Shown in pieces: positions 1 through 7,938 of a stretch of DNA of 64,000 bases. Origin of the DNA: Pelosinus fermentans JBW45 (GTDB lineage Bacteria; Bacillota; Negativicutes; DSM-13327). The notes below the pieces were generated by a model. The model was not told the origin of the DNA. It ran no database searches and saw only the letters and a program-made list of their open reading frames with translations. The DNA is taken from positions 4,943,001 to 5,007,000 of the forward strand of contig NZ_CP010978.1 in the NCBI RefSeq assembly GCF_000271665.2. Direction: 5' to 3'. Position 1 is the stretch's first letter. Each line of letters opens with the position of its first letter. The translations under genes were made by a program, and so were the position numbers.

Positions 1-26
1 TACGCTACTTTTTATATGAATTACAT

Positions 27-74
27 AAAAAAACAGTCATTGAGGAAATATAGACACTCAATGACTGTTTTTTT
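27..74. terminator. Bidirectional Rho-independent terminator
   Basis: An 18-bp perfect stem pairs 27-44 with 57-74 around a 12-nt loop. The stem is A-rich on the left and ends in a T-run on the right, so it reads as a terminator on either strand. It would end the GntR gene at 191-904. Confidence 0.85.
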
Positions 75-190
75 ATTAGGACTTTCTTTGATAGATCAAG
101 ATCATACTGAGAAAAACTGATAGCCCAAGATCCTTTTGATAATCATGTACAAACGCATAGATTGTCGTTCTAGTCTCTGTATATTATGAA

Positions 191-904
191 TTAAGCTCTG
201 ATACTCAAAGTTTTAAAAATAATCTTATCACTACGATGTCGTGAAATAGAATGTTCAAAGGCACGACCATCATCTAAATAAGCAACCTGCTCTACTTCTA
301 GCATTGGAAAACTGGTATCTACTTTTAAATAGTTTTGTTCTACCTCATTTGGCCACATTGCTCGTATTGCACGATGCGCAGACTGAATCTTTAATTTTAA
401 TCCACTTTGAATATAGTGATAAATAGAATCCAATAGAACATCCCGTTTTAGGCCCGGGATGATATCCAATGGCATCTGAGTATATTCTACAACAAACGGC
501 TCTTTATCCGCATAACGAGCACGAATAATATCATATACAAAACCATCTTTATCAATTTGCAATTTATCCGCAACTTCAGCCGAAGGATGAACTATTTCAA
601 ACCTAATAATCTCCGAAGAAATACTTTTTCCTGTATTCGATTCTGTAAAACCAGTAAACTGTTGTACCATGCTAAGTTCCTTCACCGCATCATCATTTAC
701 CGCCTTTACAAAAGTACCTGCGCCTCGCCGTTTGATTACAAGTCCTGCATTAACGACTTCATCTACCGCTTTTTTTATTGTAATACGGCTAACATTATAA
801 GTTCGGCACATTTCCTTTTCCTGAGGAAGCTGTTCCCCTGGCAAATATAGTTTATTTAATATTCTATGCCGCAAATCTTTGGCAATTTCTTGATATTTGA
901 CCAT
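191..904 (-). CDS. GntR/HutC-family transcriptional regulator with UTRA domain
   Basis: A 237-aa one-domain-plus-effector regulator. Residues 1-70 form the GntR winged helix-turn-helix (motifs LPGEQLPQEKEM, VSRITIKKAVDEV, KRRGAGTFV). Residues 85-235 match the UTRA small-molecule-binding fold used by HutC-type members (VVEYTQMPLDIIPG, EHSISRHRSDKIIF). Such proteins usually repress a sugar or amino-acid catabolic operon and release DNA on binding a ligand. The start ATG follows AAGGAGAA. The gene stands alone, with a terminator after it and no catabolic neighbour, so its target and ligand cannot be read from context. The family call is firm, the ligand unknown. Confidence 0.9.
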   Translation of the reverse strand: MVKYQEIAKDLRHRILNKLYLPGEQLPQEKEMCRTYNVSRITIKKAVDEVVNAGLVIKRRGAGTFVKAVNDDAVKELSMVQQFTGFTESNTGKSISSEIIRFEIVHPSAEVADKLQIDKDGFVYDIIRARYADKEPFVVEYTQMPLDIIPGLKRDVLLDSIYHYIQSGLKLKIQSAHRAIRAMWPNEVEQNYLKVDTSFPMLEVEQVAYLDDGRAFEHSISRHRSDKIIFKTLSIRA

Positions 905-1289
905 AATTGCATTTTCTCCTTCATTATATATCTTTTAATATTTCTTATTATAGCGTCAATAGCAAATAAACAAATTGAAGTGCCTACAGAATTTAAACCA
1001 ATGTGACGCGACATTGCAATATCTTCTTTACAACTATGTGTGAAAATTAGAAGTAATATTTTCTCCCATTTCGTATTTATTTCTAGAAGAACATATTCAT
1101 TTTTATTTAGAATTATATATCATTAATATTCTATCTGTCAAAAAGATATATCCTTTGTTCACAGATGAAATATTTTATATATTACCTTGCCTTCCTATTG
1201 CCATAAATGAGGCTTATTCTAAGATAAACCGCAACACCCCTGATAAATAAAAACCAATCAACTTTAAATTTTATTATCAGCTCTAATAG
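905..1289. other. Intergenic stretch, nothing recognised
   Basis: About 385 bp of AT-rich sequence between the GntR regulator and a convergent terminator. It must contain the GntR promoter: a TATAAT lies at about 944-950 on the minus strand, but no convincing -35 box accompanies it. I see no convincing ORF, RNA or repeat. Confidence 0.4.
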
Positions 1290-1320
1290 AAAAAGTCTCC
1301 TAGCATTTCGGAGACTTTTT
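1290..1320. terminator. Rho-independent terminator hairpin
   Basis: An 11-bp perfect stem (1290-1300 with 1310-1320) carries A-run and T-run flanks. No clear gene abuts it on the plus strand. It may isolate the structured RNA transcribed on the minus strand just upstream from the GntR region. Confidence 0.75.
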
Positions 1321-1350
1321 GTTGTACCCATCGCACTTATAATACTTCTT

Positions 1351-1639
1351 TTCTAGCAAATAAAAAATGCCAATACAAATAACCATAACGTTACTTGGTT
1401 GGCATTTTCCCCTGCACCACAATGTTGCAGCGGTTCAGATATTGTATTCCACCTGTGGTAAAACGCGCGCAAAACTGCGGGTACGTTCTTCTTTCGGGGA
1501 TTGAAAGATATCCCTCGGTGTACCCCCTTCGACAATGTAGGAGCAAAGGGACGCTCATTTTGCTTCCCGCTCACTCACACCTTAAAAATGCTGATGCTCT
1601 TTTTTCTTGCACATCTTACCATATTATTTCTCCTGTTTT
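1351..1639 (-). ncRNA. Structured non-coding RNA of unidentified family
   Basis: An independent minus-strand transcription unit of about 285 nt: consensus promoter at 1646-1674, terminator at 1362-1408. Read on the minus strand the interior folds into nested elements. GCATTTT near the 5' end pairs with AAAATGC just before the terminator. GGGTAC pairs with GTACCC around a GGGAT/ATCCC hairpin. ACCACA pairs with TGTGGT near the 3' end. GGTGT can pair with ACACC. It does not show the signature motifs that I know for tmRNA, RNase P, SRP RNA or common riboswitches, and 6S RNA (a single long hairpin) fits poorly. ORFs inside (a 15-codon ORF at 1575-1622, then after an in-frame TGA a 73-codon one) look incidental. 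The structured-RNA call is an inference from pairing and transcription signals. Confidence 0.6.
1362..1408 (-). terminator. Terminator of the structured RNA
   Basis: AATGCCAA pairs with TTGGCATT (arms about 1364-1373 and 1399-1408), with further pairing inside. On the minus strand the stem is followed by TTTTTTA, a typical Rho-independent end. Confidence 0.8.
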
Positions 1640-1645
1640 TGTTTT

Positions 1646-1674
1646 ATTCTATCATTGTTTTAAGGTAGAAACAA
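1646..1674 (-). promoter_or_regulatory. Sigma-A promoter of the structured RNA
   Basis: On the minus strand TTGTTT (1674-1669) is separated by exactly 17 bp from TAGAAT (1651-1646). Predicted start of transcription is about 1639, in the gap after the rlmH gene, so the RNA does not depend on rlmH read-through. Confidence 0.65.
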
Positions 1675-1801
1675 AAAGAACGTCCCCTCTGATAGTCTTT
1701 ACTGAACACCATTATAAAAAGAATCACACCAAGGAACAAAGGGTTTACCTTAATAGCATAGTGCTAACTTTCGCATTAAATAGTCATCAGAAATATAAAC
1801 G

Positions 1802-1840
1802 AATAGCAGGCTATGCCATTTCAGCATGCAGCCTGCTATT
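1802..1840. terminator. Hairpin after rlmH
   Basis: A 10-11-bp stem pairs AATAGCAGGCT with AGCCTGCTATT. It lies about 40 bp beyond the rlmH stop on the minus strand. The T-tract is weak on that side, so it may only partly terminate. Confidence 0.55.
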
Positions 1841-1878
1841 TCTTACTATTTTAAATTCGCTGTTTGACCCGATACACC

Positions 1879-2358
1879 TCAATGATGGTAGTTTTCTCCC
1901 CGATTAATCTTAAATGCCCGATAGATCTGTTCTACTAACAGCAACCGTATCATTTGGTGAGTGAATGTCATTTTAGAGAAAGATAATCTTTCTTTTGCAG
2001 CTTTTAATAAATCGGGAGAAAGACCAAAGGCACCTCCGATGATGAAGGTAACATCACTTTTTCCAGAAACGCCTAAATCACTTATCTTCTCTGCAAGTTC
2101 TTCTGATGATGCTTGCTTACCAATGACGTCAAGGACAATAAGGTGAGTATTGTCTTTCACATGCTTTAGCATACGCTCCCCTTCTTTAAGCAGTACTTTT
2201 GCTTTTTCAGCATCTGAAGGGTTCTCCGGCATACGTTCTTCGTCAACTTCGATGATAGACAAGCGGCAATAAGGCGTGAGACGCTTGACGAATTCGGCAA
2301 TGCCCATGGTTAGATATTTTTCTTTAATTTTACCAACAGCAATAATTGTAATTTTCAT
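1879..2358 (-). CDS. rlmH: 23S rRNA pseudouridine-1915 N3-methyltransferase
   Basis: A 159-aa SPOUT-family methyltransferase of usual length. It methylates pseudouridine 1915 in helix 69 of 23S rRNA on 70S ribosomes, using SAM. The family marks are the N-terminal MKITIIAVGKIKEKYL, the SAM-binding knot segments LIVLDVIGKQASSEE and FIIGGAFGLSPDLL, and the C-terminal FTHQMIRLLLVEQIYRAFKI followed by YHH. The start abuts the htrA stop (2359), so it is the last gene of the walJ-htrA-rlmH operon, the same order as the end of many Firmicutes walRK operons. Certain call. Confidence 0.97.
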   Translation of the reverse strand: MKITIIAVGKIKEKYLTMGIAEFVKRLTPYCRLSIIEVDEERMPENPSDAEKAKVLLKEGERMLKHVKDNTHLIVLDVIGKQASSEELAEKISDLGVSGKSDVTFIIGGAFGLSPDLLKAAKERLSFSKMTFTHQMIRLLLVEQIYRAFKINRGENYHH

Positions 2359-3474
2359 TTACTGCGGAGTCGGCATTTCTTCTAAAAGTACGTTCACAGT
2401 TTGCTGATTGCCTTTACGAAGAATCGTAACACTAACAGTATTGCCAACTGCCTGCTCATCAACCGCTCCTCTTAGGTCAGCTACACTATTCACTTCAGTG
2501 TCTCCTATCTTTAAGATAACATCACCTTCTCTAAGACCAGCCTTATCTGCTGGTCCTCCTTTTGCTATTTGCAGCAAATAGACTCCTTTATCAATGGTAA
2601 GCTCATATCCATAGGTCGCAGCTGTATTGCGATCAAGTATGCCTACGCCTAGATAAGCTCTTACTACACGTCCTTTTTCAATAAGAGATTGTAAAATAGG
2701 TCTGGCAGTATTAATCGGAATCGAAAAACCGATACCTTCTACACCTGCAACTGCTATTTTTGCACTGTTAATCCCAACGACTACACCATCAGCATTTACC
2801 AATGCTCCACCCGAATTTCCCGGATTAATAGCAGCATCCGTTTGAATCAGTTTAAATTTTCGTTCTCCAATCTCAATAGAGCGATTCAGCGCACTAATAA
2901 CCCCAGCAGTCACACTCCCCTTAAACTCCAAACCAAGGGGATTACCAATGGCAAGCGCCGGTTCACCAACCAATAAACCGTCTGAATCCCCAAGAACAGC
3001 TGTGGGTAAACCAGTGGCATCTACTTTTACGACGGCCAGGTCAGTAGCAGGATCAGCTCCTAATACTCGCCCAGCGAGCACCCGTCCATCTGCTAGGGAT
3101 ACTGTAATTTCCTGAGCATTTTCTACAACATGATTATTGGTGGCAATATAGCCATTCCCATCAAAAATGACTCCTGAACCTACACCTTGCTCTACAAGTT
3201 CTTTACGATTAAAAGAGTTTCGAGCATAGGCTTTATTCGTAATCCCCACAACTGCTGGACCAACAGTCTGTGCGGCTCTCACTAAAGGCGTATTGCGTGC
3301 TTCAGACACTTGCGCTTGCGCTGCAGGTTCCTGTAGTAAACTTTGTATCGGGGTCATATTTTGCGGTGTGGATTTCGATAAAAACCTGCCGCCATAACCT
3401 AATACTAAGCTACCGCCAATCAGTGCTCCGACCACTGCAATTAAAAATATCTGTCCAATTTTTCTATTCATCAT
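2359..3474 (-). CDS. htrA: HtrA/DegP-like membrane-anchored serine protease with PDZ domain
   Basis: A 371-aa protein that degrades or refolds damaged exported proteins outside the membrane. An N-terminal membrane anchor spans about 8-28. The trypsin-like domain (about 65-265) carries the catalytic triad: His115 in NNHVVE, Asp145 in DPATDLAVVK, Ser221 in NPGNSGGAL. One PDZ domain follows (about 275-365; KGVYLLQIAKGGPADKAGL). Length is normal for the single-PDZ HtrA group. Two adjacent ATGs follow GGGGGCAGG, so the start could be one codon later. It sits 9 bp after the WalJ-like gene and abuts rlmH. In Gram-positives the group is often under WalRK or CssRS control, but no such regulator is adjacent here. 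Confidence 0.95.
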   Translation of the reverse strand: MMNRKIGQIFLIAVVGALIGGSLVLGYGGRFLSKSTPQNMTPIQSLLQEPAAQAQVSEARNTPLVRAAQTVGPAVVGITNKAYARNSFNRKELVEQGVGSGVIFDGNGYIATNNHVVENAQEITVSLADGRVLAGRVLGADPATDLAVVKVDATGLPTAVLGDSDGLLVGEPALAIGNPLGLEFKGSVTAGVISALNRSIEIGERKFKLIQTDAAINPGNSGGALVNADGVVVGINSAKIAVAGVEGIGFSIPINTARPILQSLIEKGRVVRAYLGVGILDRNTAATYGYELTIDKGVYLLQIAKGGPADKAGLREGDVILKIGDTEVNSVADLRGAVDEQAVGNTVSVTILRKGNQQTVNVLLEEMPTPQ

Positions 3475-3483
3475 CCTGCCCCC

Positions 3484-4260
3484 TTAGAAGTTACTACTCA
3501 CTGTACGATCAGGATAGGTAACGTGTAATTCAATTTCTGAGCCAAGCTTTAAGCCCTGCTCTTCTAATATAGCACTTACGGTACTTTTTGCCAATTCAGG
3601 ATTATTATTTTCCTTACTCATATGAGCTAAAAAAACTTGCATTGTCGGCTTCCTTTTTAACCGAGCCAACGTCCACGCAGCATCCACATTGGACAAATGC
3701 CCGCGATTGCTCTTAATGCGCCGCTTTAAATGCCACGGATACGCCCCATTTTCCAACATGTCTAAATCATGATTACATTCTAAAACTAATACATCACTTA
3801 ATGCAATCGCATCTTTCACTGCATCGGTAACAAAACCAATATCAGTAACCACACTACATTTACTGCTTCCATGATAAAAACGAAAGCCAACTGGATCTGC
3901 TGCATCATGAGAAATACTAAATGGCTCCACTCGGACTTGTCCAATAGTAACTTTTTCCGATAAATTCTGGCAGCAAAGATCAGGTATAACATCACGGCAG
4001 TACATCGCCCGCCAAGTATAAGGGCTGGCATATACAGGCAAATTGTACTTTTTAGTCATAGTCGGCAAGCCGCTAATATGATCTCTATGCTCATGAGTAA
4101 TAAATACCCCATCCAACTCTTCGATATCCGTACCTAATGCAGCTAAGCTTTGTTTAATACGCCTTGTGCTGATCCCTGCATCCACCAATATTTTAGTATG
4201 TTTAAAATCTAAAAAAATGGCATTTCCCGTACTGCCACTCGCTAAAACATGAACTTGCAT
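3484..4260 (-). CDS. walJ: WalJ/YycJ-like metallo-beta-lactamase-fold hydrolase
   Basis: A 258-aa single-domain MBL-fold protein. The zinc ligand motif HEHRDH lies at about 56-61, with further ligands in SISHDAADP and VTDIGFVTD, and a C-terminal histidine in VFLAHMSKENN. YycJ/WalJ proteins are linked to cell-wall metabolism or to co-ordinating division with replication, and to a 5' exonuclease activity in some species; the exact substrate is unsettled. First gene of the operon with htrA and rlmH. The walRKHI genes that normally precede it are absent: the next gene upstream is a divergent sensor kinase. Confidence 0.9.
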   Translation of the reverse strand: MQVHVLASGSTGNAIFLDFKHTKILVDAGISTRRIKQSLAALGTDIEELDGVFITHEHRDHISGLPTMTKKYNLPVYASPYTWRAMYCRDVIPDLCCQNLSEKVTIGQVRVEPFSISHDAADPVGFRFYHGSSKCSVVTDIGFVTDAVKDAIALSDVLVLECNHDLDMLENGAYPWHLKRRIKSNRGHLSNVDAAWTLARLKRKPTMQVFLAHMSKENNNPELAKSTVSAILEEQGLKLGSEIELHVTYPDRTVSSNF

Positions 4261-4406
4261 ATCTTCTCCTTTAGTTATACTCTATGTATAACTTTGAATA
4301 TTTCTATGACACTACTTGTAAATTTTCATTAAAAACTATATAGTATTATATCAGAAAAGTTCTTATGATTTAACCTTTAATTCTATATAAAGAGGAATTC
4401 TATATA

Positions 4407-5960
4407 ATGAATGATCAACGTAAAGCTAAAAAACAGCTGATTGAGGAATTGATTTCATTACGCCAGCAGCTTGCAAAATGGAACGCTGCACCAACTCCCT
4501 CCTGCCCTCATCGTAGTATGGATGAGCCACAGCGTAGTTCTGCCCTTCCCCCAAAACCACATACTTGTCTATGGGAAGGGGAATTTAAATCCTTAGTAGA
4601 AAATTCCCCTGATGCGATTATTCGTTTTGATAAAGATTTGCGATTTTTATATGCAAACAAAGTTGCTCTTAAAGTAATGGGAATACCATTAGCATCCTGT
4701 CTAGGAAAAACTGTCTCTGAATTAAAGCTGCCCAGAAAATACTATAAATTGTGGAAAACACAGGTTGAGACCATCTTTACAACTAAACAACAAGTAAAAT
4801 TTGAAGCAGAATTTACCATTAGTAAGAAATATCACTTTTACTATCATGCTCGTCTTGTTCCTGAATTTTGTCCAGATGGTTCTGTTGTATCGGTTTTGTG
4901 CACCTTACGTAATATTGATGAATTAAAAAAAACGGAATTAGAATTACGAGCCAGTGAATTTCGTAATCACAAACTGTTATCCTCTCTGCCCGATTTCTTA
5001 TTTTATCTCACAAATGAAGGAGTTTATTTAGATTATCATGTAACCAATCCCGATTTATTATATAAGCCTCACAACAGCCGTATCGGCAAACATTTAACAG
5101 AAGTGCTCCCATCCAAACAAGCTCAGCAATTTATGTCTGAAATTAAACGAGCCAACAAAAGTGGAAAAATGGAGAGTATTGAGTACCAGCTGCCCATTAA
5201 TGATACGATCTGCTCAATGGAGGCACGTATCATGACCTATGATAAAAACAGTGTCTTGGTTATTGTCAGAGATATTACGGAACTCAAGCATCTGCGACAA
5301 GAGCTTACCCGCCTTGATCAGCTAAATCTAGTGGGAGAGATGGCTGCCACAATTGGTCATGAAGTACGAAACCCGATGACGAGCGTCCGAGGTTTTTTAC
5401 AGTTTCTTAGTTATAAGGAAGAATGTCATAACTTTAAAAATTATTTTCAACTTATGATGGAAGAATTAGATCGTGCTAATTCTATTATTAGTGATTTTTT
5501 ATCTTTGGCCAAGAATAAGCAAGTCAAATTAGAAATTCAAAATCTGAATACGATTATTAAGACCATTGCTCCTTTACTACAGTCCAATGCGATCATATCC
5601 AATAAATCTCTTCATCTAGACTTAAACCCCATACCGGATTTGCCTCTTGACTCTAAGGAAATCCGTCAGCTTCTCTTAAATCTAGTGTATAATGCATTAG
5701 ATGCTATGCCGCCCCATCGAAATATCACTATAAAATCCTTTATGGAAAAAGGTCAGGTCATACTAGCCGTCCAGGATGAGGGCACCGGCATCCCGCCAGA
5801 ATTGATCGAAAAGTTAGGAACCCCCTTCTTAACCACTAAAGAAAAAGGGACCGGCTTAGGATTAGCCGTCTGCTATCGAATTGTAGCCAGACACAAAGCA
5901 ATCATTGAAATTGATACTTGCTCTCATGGCACTACCTTTTTTATAAAATTTAATCAGTAA
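4407..5960 (+). CDS. PAS-domain sensor histidine kinase (KinA/sporulation-kinase type)
   Basis: A 517-aa kinase without membrane segments, so probably cytosolic. There is a short coiled N-terminus with a Pro-rich linker. A first PAS domain lies at about 60-175 (FKSLVENSPDAIIRFDKDL) and a second at about 180-295. HisKA is at about 300-365 with the phospho-acceptor in IGHEVRNPMTSVRGFL. The HATPase domain is at about 400-515 (N box NLVYNALDAM, G1 DEGTGIP, G2 KGTGLGL). No response regulator is adjacent: an orphan kinase. In spore formers this architecture commonly feeds the Spo0 phosphorelay, but that role is inferred. The start follows AGAGGA at good spacing. Confidence 0.88.
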   Translation: MNDQRKAKKQLIEELISLRQQLAKWNAAPTPSCPHRSMDEPQRSSALPPKPHTCLWEGEFKSLVENSPDAIIRFDKDLRFLYANKVALKVMGIPLASCLGKTVSELKLPRKYYKLWKTQVETIFTTKQQVKFEAEFTISKKYHFYYHARLVPEFCPDGSVVSVLCTLRNIDELKKTELELRASEFRNHKLLSSLPDFLFYLTNEGVYLDYHVTNPDLLYKPHNSRIGKHLTEVLPSKQAQQFMSEIKRANKSGKMESIEYQLPINDTICSMEARIMTYDKNSVLVIVRDITELKHLRQELTRLDQLNLVGEMAATIGHEVRNPMTSVRGFLQFLSYKEECHNFKNYFQLMMEELDRANSIISDFLSLAKNKQVKLEIQNLNTIIKTIAPLLQSNAIISNKSLHLDLNPIPDLPLDSKEIRQLLLNLVYNALDAMPPHRNITIKSFMEKGQVILAVQDEGTGIPPELIEKLGTPFLTTKEKGTGLGLAVCYRIVARHKAIIEIDTCSHGTTFFIKFNQ

Positions 5961-5970
5961 CTACTTATCC

Positions 5971-6150
5971 GATGACCAAGTTGCTCTAAGACTCCCATCT
6001 TCTATCTCGTTAACAGCCTGTAATACCCTTCCCTCTGGTCAGGATAACAGTCTGTAGAACTCGAACTAAGTTCGCTCTAAGGGTCTTCGGACCCAAGGCT
6101 CACTTATATAAGTGGAAGCTCTAGAGCAACTAAGTCCCTAGATAAGTGCG
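5971..6150. repeat. Palindromic multi-hairpin intergenic element
   Basis: A 180-bp symmetric element between convergent genes. The outer arms pair ACTTATC with GATAAGT. The next arms pair TTGCTCTA (5981-5988) with TAGAGCAA (6122-6129). Inside stand four small perfect hairpins in a row: GAACTAAGTTC, GGGTCTTCGGACCC, CACTTATATAAGTG and AGCTCTAGAGC. No ORF. It resembles a non-autonomous mobile or REP-like element rather than a simple terminator. Only one copy is in the window. Confidence 0.55.
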
Positions 6151-6153
6151 ACT

Positions 6154-6186
6154 AAGATTCAGATGGAGTTAAAACTCCACCTGAAT
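6154..6186. terminator. Hairpin overlapping the phosphohexomutase stop codon
   Basis: A long stem pairs GATTCAGATGGAGTT with AACTCCACCTGAATC around the stop codon of the mutase gene at 6169. There is no strong T-run, so it may protect the 3' end rather than terminate efficiently. Confidence 0.45.
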
Positions 6187-7542
6187 CAAGTCTTCTTTAT
6201 ATTGCGGTGGTAATGCATTCATTACCGCCGTTTTTATATTTTCAGGCAAGGCGCATAACAATGTGTCAATAATCTCCCGCAAGCGCTTTGCTGACTTGGA
6301 TTCGAAACGCAAAGTAAATAACGGCTCTGTAACAGAGGCGCGAATCATCCCCCAACCATCTTGAAATTCAATTCGTACACCATCAATACGGTTCGGTTTA
6401 TACGCCGCTAATTTTTCGGCTACAGCATCTAAAACTGCTTCTTTATCCGTTCCCTTATACGTAATCCGGATATCAGGGGTAAGAATATAATTAGGAATTT
6501 CATCCACAAGTTTCGCCAGGGAACCATGAGCAGCAACAAATTCACATACCTTTAATCCAGCAAACATACCATCATCATAGCCCAGTTCACGAAAGAAGAA
6601 GTGTCCACTGATTTCCCCGGCAAATAACGCCTTCTCTTGTATAAAAGCAGCTTTACTAAAGGTATGCCCGGCTCTTGCCATGACAGGTCTGCCACCAGCC
6701 TTGGTAATTTCCTCTGGTGCAACCATAGAACATTTTGCATCATAAATAATCGTTCCTGGCTGTTTCTCAAGATAATATTGAGCGATCAGGACAATGATAT
6801 CATCATTATCAACGGCACGTCCGTCTTCATCAACAAAAGCGACTCGATCTCCATCACCATCAAAGGCTACACCTAGGTTTGCACGACTTTCTCGAACCTT
6901 TTCTCCAAGTCCCTGCAAATTTTCAGCCAAGGCTGGATTAGGAGAACGATTTGGGAAATTGCCATCGGGCTGACAATACAATTCGATTACATCATAACCT
7001 AATTGCTTAAATAATTGTGGTGCAATCTGAGAGGTAGCTCCATTACCAGCATCAACGACCACTCGCAATTTACTTTTCTGAGCTAAAAGTGCAGTAGATG
7101 CTATATACTCATCCACGATGGGCAATGCGATCACTGTGCCTTTACCTGCGACACTCACATCATCTTCCACCATTTGTTTTATTTCTAAGATATCTTCTTC
7201 TGTTACAGGCTGATCACCAAATACCAGTTTAAAGCCATTGTAAGGAGCAGGATTATGAGAAGCAGTAACCATAACCCCTCCCATTGCCTGCATCACTTTT
7301 TGCGCATAATAAAAAACAGGAGTGGCTACCGTCCCAATATCAATGACTTCGCAACCTGATCCCACCAGCGCTTTGATTAGAATATCTTTTAAAGTTGGCG
7401 TGGATAAACGAACATCACCGCCTACTATTACTTTTTTGCCAGCTAATTTAACGCCCACTGCCAAGCCGATTTTGTATGCGATCTCCTCTGTCAATTCAAT
7501 ACCTGCAATTCCCCGAATATCACATGCATGGAAAATTTTCAT
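6169..7542 (-). CDS. Phosphomannomutase/phosphoglucomutase
   Basis: A 457-aa alpha-D-phosphohexomutase. It interconverts hexose 6-phosphate and hexose 1-phosphate for nucleotide-sugar and surface-polysaccharide synthesis. Four domains are visible: the phosphoserine loop TASHNPAPYNGFK (about 95-107), the metal loop DGDGDR (about 230-235), the sugar-binding loop GEISGHFFF (about 310-318) and a C-terminal phosphate-binding domain (RFESKSAKRL). Length is normal for the PMM/PGM group (AlgC, ManB). Whether glucose or mannose is preferred cannot be read from sequence. The gene stands alone and is transcribed toward the palindromic element. Confidence 0.92.
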   Translation of the reverse strand: MKIFHACDIRGIAGIELTEEIAYKIGLAVGVKLAGKKVIVGGDVRLSTPTLKDILIKALVGSGCEVIDIGTVATPVFYYAQKVMQAMGGVMVTASHNPAPYNGFKLVFGDQPVTEEDILEIKQMVEDDVSVAGKGTVIALPIVDEYIASTALLAQKSKLRVVVDAGNGATSQIAPQLFKQLGYDVIELYCQPDGNFPNRSPNPALAENLQGLGEKVRESRANLGVAFDGDGDRVAFVDEDGRAVDNDDIIVLIAQYYLEKQPGTIIYDAKCSMVAPEEITKAGGRPVMARAGHTFSKAAFIQEKALFAGEISGHFFFRELGYDDGMFAGLKVCEFVAAHGSLAKLVDEIPNYILTPDIRITYKGTDKEAVLDAVAEKLAAYKPNRIDGVRIEFQDGWGMIRASVTEPLFTLRFESKSAKRLREIIDTLLCALPENIKTAVMNALPPQYKEDLIQVEF

Positions 7543-7686
7543 AAAATCAAGTATTCTCCCTTCAAAATATTATTATGGCTATTGTAGCATTTAAGGACAA
7601 GTAAGTACAATCTACAGTCACTTTTTCTCTTCTTTAACATAGGATAATATAAAGAAGATTTGACTAAAACAGTAGGGGGAATCAGA

Positions 7687-7863
7687 TTGGCTAGTCCTGA
7701 AAAGATGATTAAAATGCTACTAGAGGAAATCCATCAAATTTCAATACCGTTAGCTACCATCATAAAAAATCAGGAAATCCTCATTATTCAAAACAAGCAG
7801 GTCATCGAATTATTAGAGCAAATTCGCATTGCCAGAAGCGAAGATGACGAAGACGAAGAATAG
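7687..7863 (+). CDS. Small acidic coiled-coil protein, function unknown
   Basis: About 58 aa, starting at a TTG preceded by AGGGGGA (7674-7680). A longer reading from an ATG at 7660 lacks a ribosome binding site. The protein is a single amphipathic helix of heptad-like Ile/Leu pattern (IHQISIPLATIIKNQEILII, IELLEQIRIA) ending in an acidic tail EDDEDEE. It has its own downstream terminator, which supports a real gene. No family recognised. Confidence 0.5.
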   Translation: MASPEKMIKMLLEEIHQISIPLATIIKNQEILIIQNKQVIELLEQIRIARSEDDEDEE

Positions 7864-7892
7864 AAATTCGCCTTACAACTATACTAAAACTA

Positions 7893-7938
7893 GAAAAATA
7901 GCAAGCGATATCTTAATTCTTATCGCTTGCTATTTTTC
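7893..7938. terminator. Bidirectional terminator between convergent genes
   Basis: An 18-bp perfect stem pairs 7893-7910 with 7921-7938 around a 10-nt loop, with A and T runs at the ends. It overlaps the 3' end of the metallopeptidase gene and serves both convergent genes. Confidence 0.88.

Noticed and set aside
1353..1622. A 15-codon ORF with a ribosome binding site followed in frame after TGA by a 73-codon ORF
   Set aside because: It spans the structured RNA and its terminator. The sequence lacks protein-like composition, and no selenocysteine element or homologue is evident. Read as RNA instead.
1395..1907. Plus-strand 170-codon ORF
   Set aside because: It runs antisense through the structured RNA and into rlmH and has no ribosome binding site.
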